From an uncultured Bacillaceae bacterium (GTDB lineage: Bacteria > Bacillota > Bacilli > Bacillales > Cytobacillaceae), in assembly GCA_937995745.1 (NCBI GenBank), contig CALKIU010000052.1:1-11533 (forward strand): 11,533 nucleotides of DNA. Reading direction: 5' to 3'. The notes under the pieces were generated by a model. That model saw only the letters and a list, made by a program, of their open reading frames with translations, was not told the DNA's origin and made no database searches. The stretch's first letter is position 1. Every line of letters starts with the position of its first letter. Below are positions 1 through 5,070 of the stretch, in pieces. Made by a program: the position numbers and the translations under genes.

Positions 1-2
1 AT

Positions 3-296
3 TCATTTATCAATCACTTCAAAATCTTCCTCGTAAAAATAGCCGAAGTTTCTTTCGTCAAAGTCCACCCGGCAGGAGCAGAGGCCGGACAGGCTTTCGG
101 CGATTTCACCGATGACGCCGGTTTTATTTTCAAATTGCTTCAAATAATAGTAATCCTCGGGATCCATTCGTCGTTTTGACAAATCATTAATTTCCCTTAT
201 TTTTACTTTCATGCCGATTTTAATGTTTTTGTGTAAAGCGCTTTCGCCGTTTATGACGTTGCCCTCTTCTGTTTTTAATTTCTTAATGCTCTCCAT
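3..296 (-). CDS. Small hypothetical protein, possible SH3-like fold
   Basis: This 97-residue protein is not recognised. I chose the ATG at 296 because AGGTG lies about 8 bases upstream. A TTG at 338 would add 14 residues but has no ribosome binding site. The sequence is charged and soluble, with no signal peptide or membrane segment. The pattern IGMKVKIRE (about residues 27-35), then KTGVIGEI, then CRVDF and GYFYEEDFEVID at the end resembles a small SH3/KOW-like beta barrel, where short strands alternate with glycine turns. That is inference from strand pattern only. The gene lies downstream of the MarR-type regulator on the same strand, with a candidate terminator between them, so co-transcription is uncertain. 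No convincing promoter of its own was found. The stop codon is inside the window, so the gene is complete. Confidence 0.6.
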   Translation of the reverse strand: MESIKKLKTEEGNVINGESALHKNIKIGMKVKIREINDLSKRRMDPEDYYYLKQFENKTGVIGEIAESLSGLCSCRVDFDERNFGYFYEEDFEVIDK

Positions 297-354
297 TGCT
301 ATAACACCTGCGGTTCTTTTATTCTGAAATGCTGTCAATCTTTTATTTTTTCTA

Positions 355-428
355 TATAAAAAAAGCTGATTTAACGGGCTGCACTGTGCCGGCTAAGGTT
401 CAAAGCGGTCAAGCCCCCAATCAGCTTT
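355..428 (-). terminator. Long-stem terminator overlapping the end of the MarR gene
   Basis: Read on the minus strand, AAAGCTGATT (428-419) is perfectly complementary to AATCAGCTTT (371-362). The run of T continues to about 355. A second pairing inside it, GGGCT with AGCCC (416-412 with 380-376), stacks on the outer stem. The 5' arm lies in the last codons of the MarR gene and the stop codon sits in the loop, so a ribosome finishing the gene would disturb the stem. Confidence 0.6.
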
Positions 429-836
429 CAAGATTTCTTTCAGCAAAGCCGTTTTCTCCGCGCCGATTTGTTCGGCAATGGCATCCTCAAGGTTCTTTTT
501 TAAAGCGGCCCGTTTTTCGAAACATTCTTCGCCGAAGGGCGTGAGTTCAATGCATTTTTCCTTTTTGTTCGTTTCCAGGCTGCTTACTTTGACGATTCCT
601 TTGGCTTCCAAGTTTTTGATAGCTTTATGCACCGCCTGTCTGGATATATCTACACCCTTTGTGACAGAGGCGATTGTCGGTTTCTTTTTGTAAGTTCTTG
701 CCATGATGAGCCATTCCGAATTGGATATGGAAATATCACTCGTTTCGCTCCATAGCTGGTTTGAAATGCCGCGGAGTTGGAGATAACGCTCGCTAATCAG
801 ATCGATTAAGCCCAAGTTTTCCCACTCGAAACTCAA
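393..836 (-). CDS. MarR-family transcriptional regulator
   Basis: This 147-residue protein has the usual MarR size. It has an N-terminal helical part (WENLGLIDLISERYLQLRGI), a winged helix-turn-helix with recognition helix SRQAVHKAIKNLEAKG at about residues 65-80, a wing near 84-99 ending in IELTPFGEE, and a C-terminal dimerisation helix. The start is TTG at 836, with TAGGGGGG 8 bases upstream. The longer ATG-initiated reading begins inside the promoter spacer and is rejected. MarR proteins bind palindromic operators as dimers and usually repress themselves and a neighbour, often releasing DNA on binding a small phenolic ligand or on thiol oxidation. The divergent neighbour is a CarD-family gene, and the gap holds two copies of one palindrome, so autoregulation plus control of that gene is likely. 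The ligand cannot be told from sequence. Confidence 0.88.
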   Translation of the reverse strand: MSFEWENLGLIDLISERYLQLRGISNQLWSETSDISISNSEWLIMARTYKKKPTIASVTKGVDISRQAVHKAIKNLEAKGIVKVSSLETNKKEKCIELTPFGEECFEKRAALKKNLEDAIAEQIGAEKTALLKEILKADWGLDRFEP

Positions 837-867
837 AATCGTGTTCCCCCCTATCGCTTTGCCCTTA

Positions 868-896
868 ATAATACAGAAGGTTTTTGTCATTGTCAA
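868..896 (-). promoter_or_regulatory. Sigma-A promoter of the MarR gene
   Basis: On the minus strand there is a perfect -35 TTGACA (896-891), a 17-base spacer, and -10 TATTAT (873-868). The predicted start near 861 gives a leader of about 25 bases to the TTG codon at 836. An in-frame ATG lies inside the spacer, so it cannot be the start of a protein made from this promoter. Confidence 0.8.
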
Positions 897-909
897 CAAG
901 GTTGACAAT
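889..909. promoter_or_regulatory. Palindromic operator O1, probable MarR site
   Basis: This is a perfect inverted repeat, ATTGTCAAC-AAG-GTTGACAAT, with 9-base arms and a 3-base centre. Each arm contains one -35 hexamer: TTGACA for the MarR gene on the minus strand and TTGACA for the CarD gene on the plus strand. A dimer bound here would block both promoters at once. Assignment to the adjacent MarR protein is inferred from position and symmetry. Confidence 0.75.
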
Positions 910-930
910 CTTGCTTTATTACGATAAAAT
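902..930 (+). promoter_or_regulatory. Sigma-A promoter of the CarD-family gene
   Basis: There is a perfect -35 TTGACA (902-907), a 17-base spacer, and -10 TAAAAT (925-930). The expected start is near 937, about 38 bases before the ATG at 975. The -35 box is part of operator O1 and the start point lies in operator O2. Confidence 0.8.
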
Positions 931-933
931 AAT

Positions 934-954
934 ATTGTAAACCAAGTTGACAAT
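934..954. promoter_or_regulatory. Operator O2, second copy of the palindrome
   Basis: ATTGTAAAC-CAA-GTTGACAAT matches O1 in architecture, with 9-base arms and a 3-base centre, and has one mismatch in the left arm. Its centre is 45 bases from that of O1. It covers the predicted start of the CarD transcript, where a bound repressor would block initiation or clearance of that promoter only. Confidence 0.7.
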
Positions 955-974
955 TTAGGGATAGGGGTAATGAA

Positions 975-1493
975 ATGTTCAAAGTTGGCGATGTTGTCGT
1001 CTATTCCGTTCACGGCCTGTGCAGAATCAATGATATTTGTGAAAAAACAATTGCCAATGAGACGAAGATGTACTACGTGCTGAATCCGCTCGATCAGCCC
1101 AGTTTGACGATCAGCACTCCCGTTGAAAACAAAGGTTTAATTATGAAGATGATGGACAAGGAAGAAGCGGAAGAAATATTGCACTCTTTTGCGGAACCGG
1201 GAGTCGACTGGATTAATGAAGTAAGAAAGAGAATGGCCCAGTACAACCAAATGGTGAAGTCAGGTGATCGCCGTCAAATTGCCGGTGTTTTAAACACCTT
1301 GATGTGTAAAAACTTGGAAGCAAGCATGAACAAGAAGAAACTCTATGATCAAGACCGCCGGCTGATGGAAAACATTCAGAATGTGCTGTTTAAAGAATTG
1401 GCAAGGGTTTTGGATAAATCGCTGGATGAAGTGTACAGCCTGGTTGAGGAAATGGTGATGAAACAAATAAACGCCGCCAAAGAAACGGTATAA
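975..1493 (+). CDS. CarD/CdnL-family RNA polymerase-binding regulator (YdeB-like)
   Basis: This 172-residue protein starts with MFKVGDVVVYSVHGLCRI, the hallmark of the CarD/CdnL/TRCF RNA polymerase interaction domain. That domain fills about residues 1-60 and ends in the strand pattern YYVLNPL...LTISTPVENKG. The rest is a helical C-terminal domain (about 70-168) with charged amphipathic helices, as in CarD and CdnL, where it contacts DNA at the upstream edge of the transcription bubble. Members bind the RNA polymerase beta subunit and tune open-complex stability. B. subtilis YdeB is the likely counterpart. The ATG at 975 has AGGGG 7 bases upstream. An out-of-frame ATG at 970 is ignored. The gene is monocistronic, with two terminator candidates after it. 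Two operator copies indicate control by the divergent MarR protein. Confidence 0.88.
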   Translation: MFKVGDVVVYSVHGLCRINDICEKTIANETKMYYVLNPLDQPSLTISTPVENKGLIMKMMDKEEAEEILHSFAEPGVDWINEVRKRMAQYNQMVKSGDRRQIAGVLNTLMCKNLEASMNKKKLYDQDRRLMENIQNVLFKELARVLDKSLDEVYSLVEEMVMKQINAAKETV

Positions 1494-1508
1494 TTGTTAT
1501 TCCACTGA

Positions 1509-1579
1509 AAAACCGCCTCCATTGCATGCGTTCTCTCCTTTCCGGAGATGCGCCGGGCAAAAACGGGTGGTTTTATTTT
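1509..1579 (+). terminator. Candidate terminator after the CarD-family gene
   Basis: AAAACCGCC (1509-1517) pairs with GGTGGTTTT (1566-1574) with one G-U pair, followed by ATTTT. The long loop holds its own hairpin, with TCTCC (1534-1538) pairing with GGAGA (1544-1548) and flanking GCG/CGC. The large loop makes this less certain than a compact terminator. Confidence 0.5.
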
Positions 1580-1610
1580 GCGCTTGTAGATGGAAAATTT
1601 TGTAATAATT

Positions 1611-1640
1611 GTCCGGCGCCTTTTGTTCCGGACGTTTTTT
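1611..1640 (+). terminator. Compact terminator between the CarD and DUF1648 genes
   Basis: GTCCGG (1611-1616) and CCGGAC (1628-1633) form a perfect 6-bp GC-rich stem with an 11-base loop, followed by G and six T. It lies upstream of the DUF1648 promoter, so it insulates that gene from the CarD transcript. Confidence 0.6.
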
Positions 1641-1683
1641 CGAAAATATGAAAAAAACTTTCCTGCAAGACGGGGGCGGGATT

Positions 1684-1692
1684 TGTTAAAAT
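1684..1692 (+). promoter_or_regulatory. Extended -10 promoter candidate for the DUF1648 gene
   Basis: TGTTAAAAT provides a TGN extension and -10 TAAAAT (1687-1692). No good -35 box is visible 17 bases upstream, where the sequence is GC-rich. The leader to the ATG at 1752 would be about 53 bases. Confidence 0.45.
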
Positions 1693-1751
1693 CAAATGGA
1701 GTACAGCAGATAAAGAGGAAATGGCGGTTTTTTAAGGGGGAAATACAGTTG

Positions 1752-2258
1752 ATGAATGATTCGCATAAGCGGCCAAGAATGGACATACCCAAAACGATGA
1801 GTGAATGGGTTTGGGATATTATCGGGTTTACGGCATATTTTTTCTCTGTGTTTCTTTTGATTTATGTTTGGAATGATCTTCCGGACAAGGTTCCGGCTCA
1901 TTATAATATTCTCGGCGAAGTGGACCGCTGGGGTTCGAAGGGGACGCTGATCGTTCTTCCCTTTATTGCGGCTTTCTTGGCTCTCATAATGACGGGACTT
2001 GAAAAATTTCCGCATGTTCATAATTATCCGGAGCGGTTTAATGAAAACAATGCGGCACAGTTTTATTTGAACAGCCGCAAGATGCTCAATCAATTGAAAA
2101 ATGTTTGTTTGATCATGTTTTCATTGATAACGGTGGAGTCCATTTCGATTCCGATGGGGTGGGGCTTCCGTCTCGGCATGTGGTTTTTTCCTTTGTTCTT
2201 AATTGCGATGGCGCTGCCGGTCGTTTTTGGGTTGATGAGGCAGAGGAGGATACGGTAA
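1752..2258 (+). CDS. DUF1648-domain membrane protein (SdpI-like N-domain)
   Basis: This 168-residue integral membrane protein has a first membrane segment at about residues 21-40, directly followed by LPDKVPAHYN and GEVDRWGSK (about 43-63). That is the DUF1648 signature shared with the SdpI immunity-protein family. A second helix spans about 65-82. After a loop containing NSRKMLNQLKN there are two more hydrophobic segments, ending in a basic RQRRIR tail, for four helices in all. The molecular role of DUF1648 proteins is mostly unknown; SdpI itself gives immunity to a toxin and acts in signalling. The chosen ATG has AGGGGG about 11 bases upstream. A TTG one codon earlier would be slightly better spaced. 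The open frame extends back to 1590 but runs through a terminator and the promoter. The gene appears to stand alone, so no toxin partner supports an immunity role. Confidence 0.75.
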   Translation: MNDSHKRPRMDIPKTMSEWVWDIIGFTAYFFSVFLLIYVWNDLPDKVPAHYNILGEVDRWGSKGTLIVLPFIAAFLALIMTGLEKFPHVHNYPERFNENNAAQFYLNSRKMLNQLKNVCLIMFSLITVESISIPMGWGFRLGMWFFPLFLIAMALPVVFGLMRQRRIR

Positions 2259-2263
2259 GGAAG

Positions 2264-2284
2264 GTCTTTATCGCTGATAAAGAC
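2264..2284. repeat. Perfect 9-bp inverted repeat after the DUF1648 stop
   Basis: GTCTTTATC-GCT-GATAAAGAC is perfect, with a three-base centre, starting 5 bases after the stop codon. No T-run follows, so it is not a standard terminator. It may be an mRNA 3' stabiliser or a protein-binding palindrome. Confidence 0.6.
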
Positions 2285-2373
2285 ACAGGGAAATTCAAGT
2301 GTGCGTATTGGTGAGGAGTTTTCCCGAGTGATTGAGCAGTTTTTTCGATGTTTTGGAATAATGCTTATCAAGA

Positions 2374-2412
2374 ACGGTGAATAGCTGCTTTGAGCGGCAT
2401 TCACCGTTTTTT
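2374..2412 (+). terminator. Strong terminator after the DUF1648 gene
   Basis: ACGGTGAAT (2374-2382) pairs perfectly with ATTCACCGT (2399-2407), with inner GCTGCT/AGCGGC-type pairing around a short loop, followed by a run of T to 2412. Confidence 0.85.
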
Positions 2413-2642
2413 ATGGCGGATTTTTGAAAAACCAGGAACAAGAATGTTATAAGAAATCGCAGCGGAGCTTTTCGATTAATTTACAAAATGAGCGTTGTCA
2501 AATTTTTAGAAGCAATCATATGAAATTCATATAACAGAAAGATGAAATGAATTTAATTTACAGTGTTAATCCTTTTGAGTAGCAAGGGCTGATCGTTCTG
2601 TAAGGTTACTGTTTTCACAGTACATATATAGTTAAGAAATTA
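2413..2642. other. AT-rich gene-free stretch with palindromes
   Basis: No convincing gene was found here. It holds a 15-base palindrome with arms ATATGAA and TTCATAT (2518-2532), and a second one, TACTGT-TTTC-ACAGTA (2607-2622). TTGTCA at 2495-2500 lies 18 bases before TATGAA (2519-2524) and could be a weak distal promoter. The density of palindromes suggests an extended control region for the downstream oxidoreductase gene. Confidence 0.45.
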
Positions 2643-2660
2643 TTGTGAAAACAATCACAA
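2643..2660. promoter_or_regulatory. Rex- or Fnr-like operator on the -35 box
   Basis: TTGTGA-AAACAA-TCACAA is a perfect 6-bp inverted repeat. It fits TGTGA-N6-TCACA, the Fnr/CRP-type motif of Bacillus, and also closely fits the Rex motif TTGTGAA-N4-TTCACAA with one deviation. Its centre is near -26 relative to the predicted start, which suits a repressor such as Rex better than an Fnr activator, which would sit near -41. Either points to redox or anaerobic control. Confidence 0.55.
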
Positions 2661-2671
2661 AGATATATACA
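2643..2671 (+). promoter_or_regulatory. Promoter of the enoate-reductase-like gene
   Basis: There is a -35 TTGTGA (2643-2648), a 17-base spacer, and -10 TATACA (2666-2671). The start would be near 2678, giving a leader of about 95 bases. The -35 box is one arm of a palindrome, so bound protein would block polymerase. Confidence 0.55.
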
Positions 2672-2672
2672 T

Positions 2673-2687
2673 TGGGAACGCTTACCA
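2673..2687. promoter_or_regulatory. LacI-family/cre-like operator candidate at the start site
   Basis: TGGGAACGCTTACCA is an imperfect palindrome of the pattern TGG-N-AA...TT-N-CCA around CGC. It resembles a LacI/GalR-family or CcpA cre site, with about two departures from the cre consensus. It lies just after the -10 box and overlaps the predicted start, a classic repressor position. Confidence 0.35.
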
Positions 2688-2719
2688 TTAAAATAATTTT
2701 AAAGATATTGTAAATATGT

Positions 2720-2739
2720 GCAAGTTTATGAAAACTTGC
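2720..2739 (+). repeat. Leader hairpin before the oxidoreductase gene
   Basis: GCAAGTTT-ATGA-AAACTTGC is a perfect 8-bp stem with a 4-base loop. It lies in the predicted 5' leader, ending 17 bases before the ribosome binding site AAGGAGG. It could stabilise the mRNA or bind a protein. No T-run follows, so it is not a terminator. Confidence 0.5.
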
Positions 2740-2772
2740 TCACTTCATCACAAGATAAGGAGGACAACAAGT

Positions 2773-4686
2773 ATGAAACTTCTTGAAAAAGGCTACATCG
2801 GTTCCATGGAATTAAGAAACCGAGTATTCATGGCCCCGATGGGAACATCTACCGAACCGGACGGATCTTATTCTGATAGGACAATTCGTTACTTTGAAGA
2901 AAGGGCCAAGGGTGGCATTGGCTTAATTATAACAGGGGCAAATCAAGTATCTTTGGATTACGAAGCAAGGGCGTGCAATGTTTTGCAAACGCCTCGTTCA
3001 TTTGAACAGTTGAGCTTTTTGGCGCGGAGAGTTCATTATAACGGAGCCAAACTGTGTGTTCAATTGACTCCCGGACTTGGCAGAATGCAGCTGCCGACGA
3101 GAGAAGGGGCTCCATATTCCGCCAGTGAAGTCGAAGCGTTCTGGCGTCCGGATGTCACTTGCCGTGCTTTGTCCGTTGAACAAATTCAAGATCTTGTTGT
3201 GAAGATGGGTGAAGGGGCTGCGAAAGCAAAAGCGGCAGGCGCTGATGCAGTAGAGATCCATGCATATGGCGGATATTTGATTGACCAGTTCCAGTCAACT
3301 TTGTGGAATAAGCGGACGGATGAATACGGTGGCGATTTGCAGGGGCGGATGAAATTCACACTTGAAATTATTGAAGCAATACGAAAAACATGCGGCCCTG
3401 ATTTTCCGATTATTGTAAAATATACTCCATACCATGGAGTTGAAGGTGGAAGAGAATTGCCTGAAGGAATTGAAATGGCGAAAATGTTTGAGAAAGCAGG
3501 CGTGGATGCTCTTCATATTGACGTCGGATGTTATGAAGCGTGGTACAAAGCGATAAACACTGTGTATCAAGAGCCGGAAACCCAAGCGAATATAGCGGCA
3601 GAAATCAAAAAACATGTAAATATTCCAGTATTGACGCAAGGGAAACTGGGCAATCCGGAATTGGCCGAGTCCGTATTGCAAAATGGAAAAGCTGATTTTG
3701 TAGGTTTGGGACATCAATCTTTGGCCGATCCTCATTGGGTGAACAAAGTCAAAAGAAATGAAACCTATGAAATTGTTCCTTGCATTGGTTGTAACGAGTG
3801 CTTGTATGCCGGATTTACCGGAAAACATTTGCATTGCGCCGTAAATCCGTTGTGCTACAATGAGGAATATTTTTCAGTGACAGAAACAAAAGAACCGAAA
3901 CGAGTTCTGGTCATTGGCGGAGGACCTGGCGGAATGATGGCAGCCATTACTGCGGCAGAACGGGGGCATCAAGTTGAACTTTGGGAAAAAACCAATCGTC
4001 TTGGAGGAGCATTGCTGGCTGCCGGAGGGCCGTCGTTCAAACAAGATGTTGCCAACTATGTTGAATATTTGACAGGAAAACTTTACCGTTCCAATGTGAA
4101 ATTAAAGCTCATGAAAGAGGCCGTGGCGGAAGATGTTCTGGCCGGAAACTTTGATAAGGTCATTCTGGCTACAGGCTCCCTTCCGATTATTCCGCCAATC
4201 AAAGGGATTGAAGGGAGCACAAAGGTGGTTCACGCCAATGAAGTCTTAACAAATAAAGTGAAATACGGCAAAAAAGTCGTGGTTATCGGCGGCGGACTTG
4301 TCGGCTGCGAAACGGCAGCTCATTGTGCGGAAAAAGCGGACGAAGTGACCATAATAGAGATGCTGGATGATATCTTGCTGACAGCTGATCATTGTCTGAA
4401 CAATGACCAGGCACTGCGCCAACTGTTGAAAGACAGAAACATCAAAATCATCACCGGTGCCAAAGTGACCAACATCAGCGATGAGCAGCTTGTCTATCAA
4501 GTGAAAGACGGTGAAAAGTCGATTCAAGCCGATACGTATATCATTGCTGTCGGATATAAAGCCAATGATGAACTGTTTGATCAATTGAACGGCAAAATAG
4601 ATATCGACAAGATTGGCGATGCAGTCAAGCCGGATAAGATTCTCACCGCTGTTCACCAAGGATTCCATATGGCACGGAATATATAA
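2773..4686 (+). CDS. FMN/4Fe-4S/FAD oxidoreductase, 2-enoate reductase type
   Basis: This 637-residue enzyme has the three-domain plan of 2,4-dienoyl-CoA reductase, trimethylamine dehydrogenase and clostridial 2-enoate reductase. An Old Yellow Enzyme barrel (about 1-330) carries H163 and Y168 in HAYGGYLIDQF. A 4Fe-4S cluster is held by C337, C340, C343 and C355. Next come a FAD domain with G382-x-G384-x2-G387 and a nucleotide domain with G506-x-G508-x2-G511, followed by an acidic residue in VTIIE that suggests NADH. The position of the E. coli FadH histidine 252 appears to be Y254 in DVGCYEAWY. That favours an enoate/cinnamate reductase-like enzyme over a classical dienoyl-CoA reductase (inference). 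It probably reduces an activated C=C bond. AAGGAGG lies 9 bases before the ATG at 2773; the open frame extends back to 2716. The gene is monocistronic. Its promoter carries a Rex/Fnr-like site, which fits use under low oxygen. The substrate is unknown. Confidence 0.88.
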   Translation: MKLLEKGYIGSMELRNRVFMAPMGTSTEPDGSYSDRTIRYFEERAKGGIGLIITGANQVSLDYEARACNVLQTPRSFEQLSFLARRVHYNGAKLCVQLTPGLGRMQLPTREGAPYSASEVEAFWRPDVTCRALSVEQIQDLVVKMGEGAAKAKAAGADAVEIHAYGGYLIDQFQSTLWNKRTDEYGGDLQGRMKFTLEIIEAIRKTCGPDFPIIVKYTPYHGVEGGRELPEGIEMAKMFEKAGVDALHIDVGCYEAWYKAINTVYQEPETQANIAAEIKKHVNIPVLTQGKLGNPELAESVLQNGKADFVGLGHQSLADPHWVNKVKRNETYEIVPCIGCNECLYAGFTGKHLHCAVNPLCYNEEYFSVTETKEPKRVLVIGGGPGGMMAAITAAERGHQVELWEKTNRLGGALLAAGGPSFKQDVANYVEYLTGKLYRSNVKLKLMKEAVAEDVLAGNFDKVILATGSLPIIPPIKGIEGSTKVVHANEVLTNKVKYGKKVVVIGGGLVGCETAAHCAEKADEVTIIEMLDDILLTADHCLNNDQALRQLLKDRNIKIITGAKVTNISDEQLVYQVKDGEKSIQADTYIIAVGYKANDELFDQLNGKIDIDKIGDAVKPDKILTAVHQGFHMARNI

Positions 4687-4707
4687 TTATTAAATCCCAT
4701 AGAAAAC

Positions 4708-4744
4708 AGGGAAGCCTGCGGCTCGGGCTTCCCTATTGATTTGT
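4708..4744 (+). terminator. Terminator after the oxidoreductase gene
   Basis: GGGAAGCC (4709-4716) and GGCTTCCC (4726-4733) form a perfect stem, extended by one A-T pair, with a 9-base loop. The downstream tract, ATTGATTTGTT, is only moderately T-rich. Confidence 0.65.
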
Positions 4745-4782
4745 TCAAACAGGACAATCTATACCGCCTCCTATATCAGTAA

Positions 4783-4812
4783 TTGACAATTTTTAGCCGT
4801 GTACGGTAAAGT
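4783..4812 (+). promoter_or_regulatory. Promoter of the vga leader
   Basis: There is a perfect -35 TTGACA (4783-4788), an 18-base spacer, and -10 TAAAGT (4807-4812). Transcription would begin near 4819, about 30 bases before the three-codon leader ORF and about 280 bases before the ABC-F gene. Confidence 0.65.
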
Positions 4813-4849
4813 GAAAGTAACGATATAACGAAAGGGTGAACCGGCTGAC

Positions 4850-4861
4850 ATGTACAACTAA
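4850..4861 (+). CDS. Three-codon leader ORF Met-Tyr-Asn-stop
   Basis: ATG TAC AAC TAA follows AAAGGGTGA (4831-4839), a recognisable ribosome binding site about 10 bases upstream. The ORF overlaps the 5' arm (segment 1) of the leader hairpin, so a ribosome translating it or stalled at its stop would block that pairing. From memory, Vga(L)/lmo0919 of Listeria is controlled by a leader ORF of similar, three-residue size. The peptide itself probably has no function outside the leader. The assignment rests on context and ribosome binding site, since a three-codon ORF alone is not significant. Confidence 0.6.
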   Translation: MYN

Positions 4862-5069
4862 TCCTATTCTCTGGAAACTCACAACAGAAGGCGTTTTTTG
4901 GCAGAATTTTCCTGCTTCTTTTGTCATGCCTTCATATGTGCTTTTCAGAATAGGATTGGTGTACAATAGCCGGATGTCTAAGGGAAGAAGGTTCTTTCTG
5001 GGAGCCCTTTCTTTTGGTGTTCACGCATATTGTCGCCTCCTATTCTGAAAGCAGGGTAGGAGGCTTTTT
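4851..5069 (+). promoter_or_regulatory. Ribosome-mediated attenuator leader of the vga gene
   Basis: Three segments compete. Segment 1, AATCCTATTCT (4860-4870, extended by TGTACA at 4851-4856), pairs with segment 2, AGAATAGGATT (4947-4957, extended by TGTACA at 4960-4965). Segment 2, as TTTCAGAATAGG (4943-4954), is also perfectly complementary over 12 bases to segment 3, CCTATTCTGAAA (5039-5050), the 5' half of the terminator. If 1 pairs with 2, segment 3 is free to form the terminator. If a ribosome covers segment 1, segment 2 pairs with 3 and transcription continues. Secondary hairpins lie in between: GAAGGC/GCCTTC (4887-4892 with 4928-4933), and AAGGG/CCCTT near 4980-5010 as a possible pause hairpin. 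Drugs that stall ribosomes are the expected inducers. Confidence 0.85.
5035..5069 (+). terminator. Attenuator terminator upstream of vga
   Basis: GCCTCCTATTCTG (5035-5047) pairs with CAGGGTAGGAGGC (5052-5064) through a 13-bp stem with two G-U pairs and an AAAG loop, followed by five T. It lies about 30 bases before the ABC-F start, after its promoter and with no other gene to end, so it acts as a conditional stop. Confidence 0.88.
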
Positions 5070-5070
5070 G

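Noticed and set aside
333..338. TTGACA (minus strand) as a -35 box for the small hypothetical gene
   Set aside because: No -10 hexamer occurs at 16-18 bases, so the match is probably chance.
1590..1751. 54-codon N-terminal extension of the DUF1648 protein
   Set aside because: The extension runs through a GC-rich terminator hairpin and the predicted promoter, and its residues do not resemble the family.
2301..2384. 27-codon open frame beginning GTG after the DUF1648 gene
   Set aside because: The ribosome binding site is weak and the end overlaps the terminator stem. It is too short and unrecognised to support.
3295..3834. 179-codon minus-strand open frame inside the oxidoreductase gene
   Set aside because: It is antisense to a clearly real enzyme with catalytic and cluster motifs, and it has no recognisable domain.
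4836..5048. 70-codon open frame starting at GTG in the vga leader
   Set aside because: It has no ribosome binding site at the right distance and lies wholly over the attenuator, whose pairings explain the sequence. It ends inside the terminator stem.
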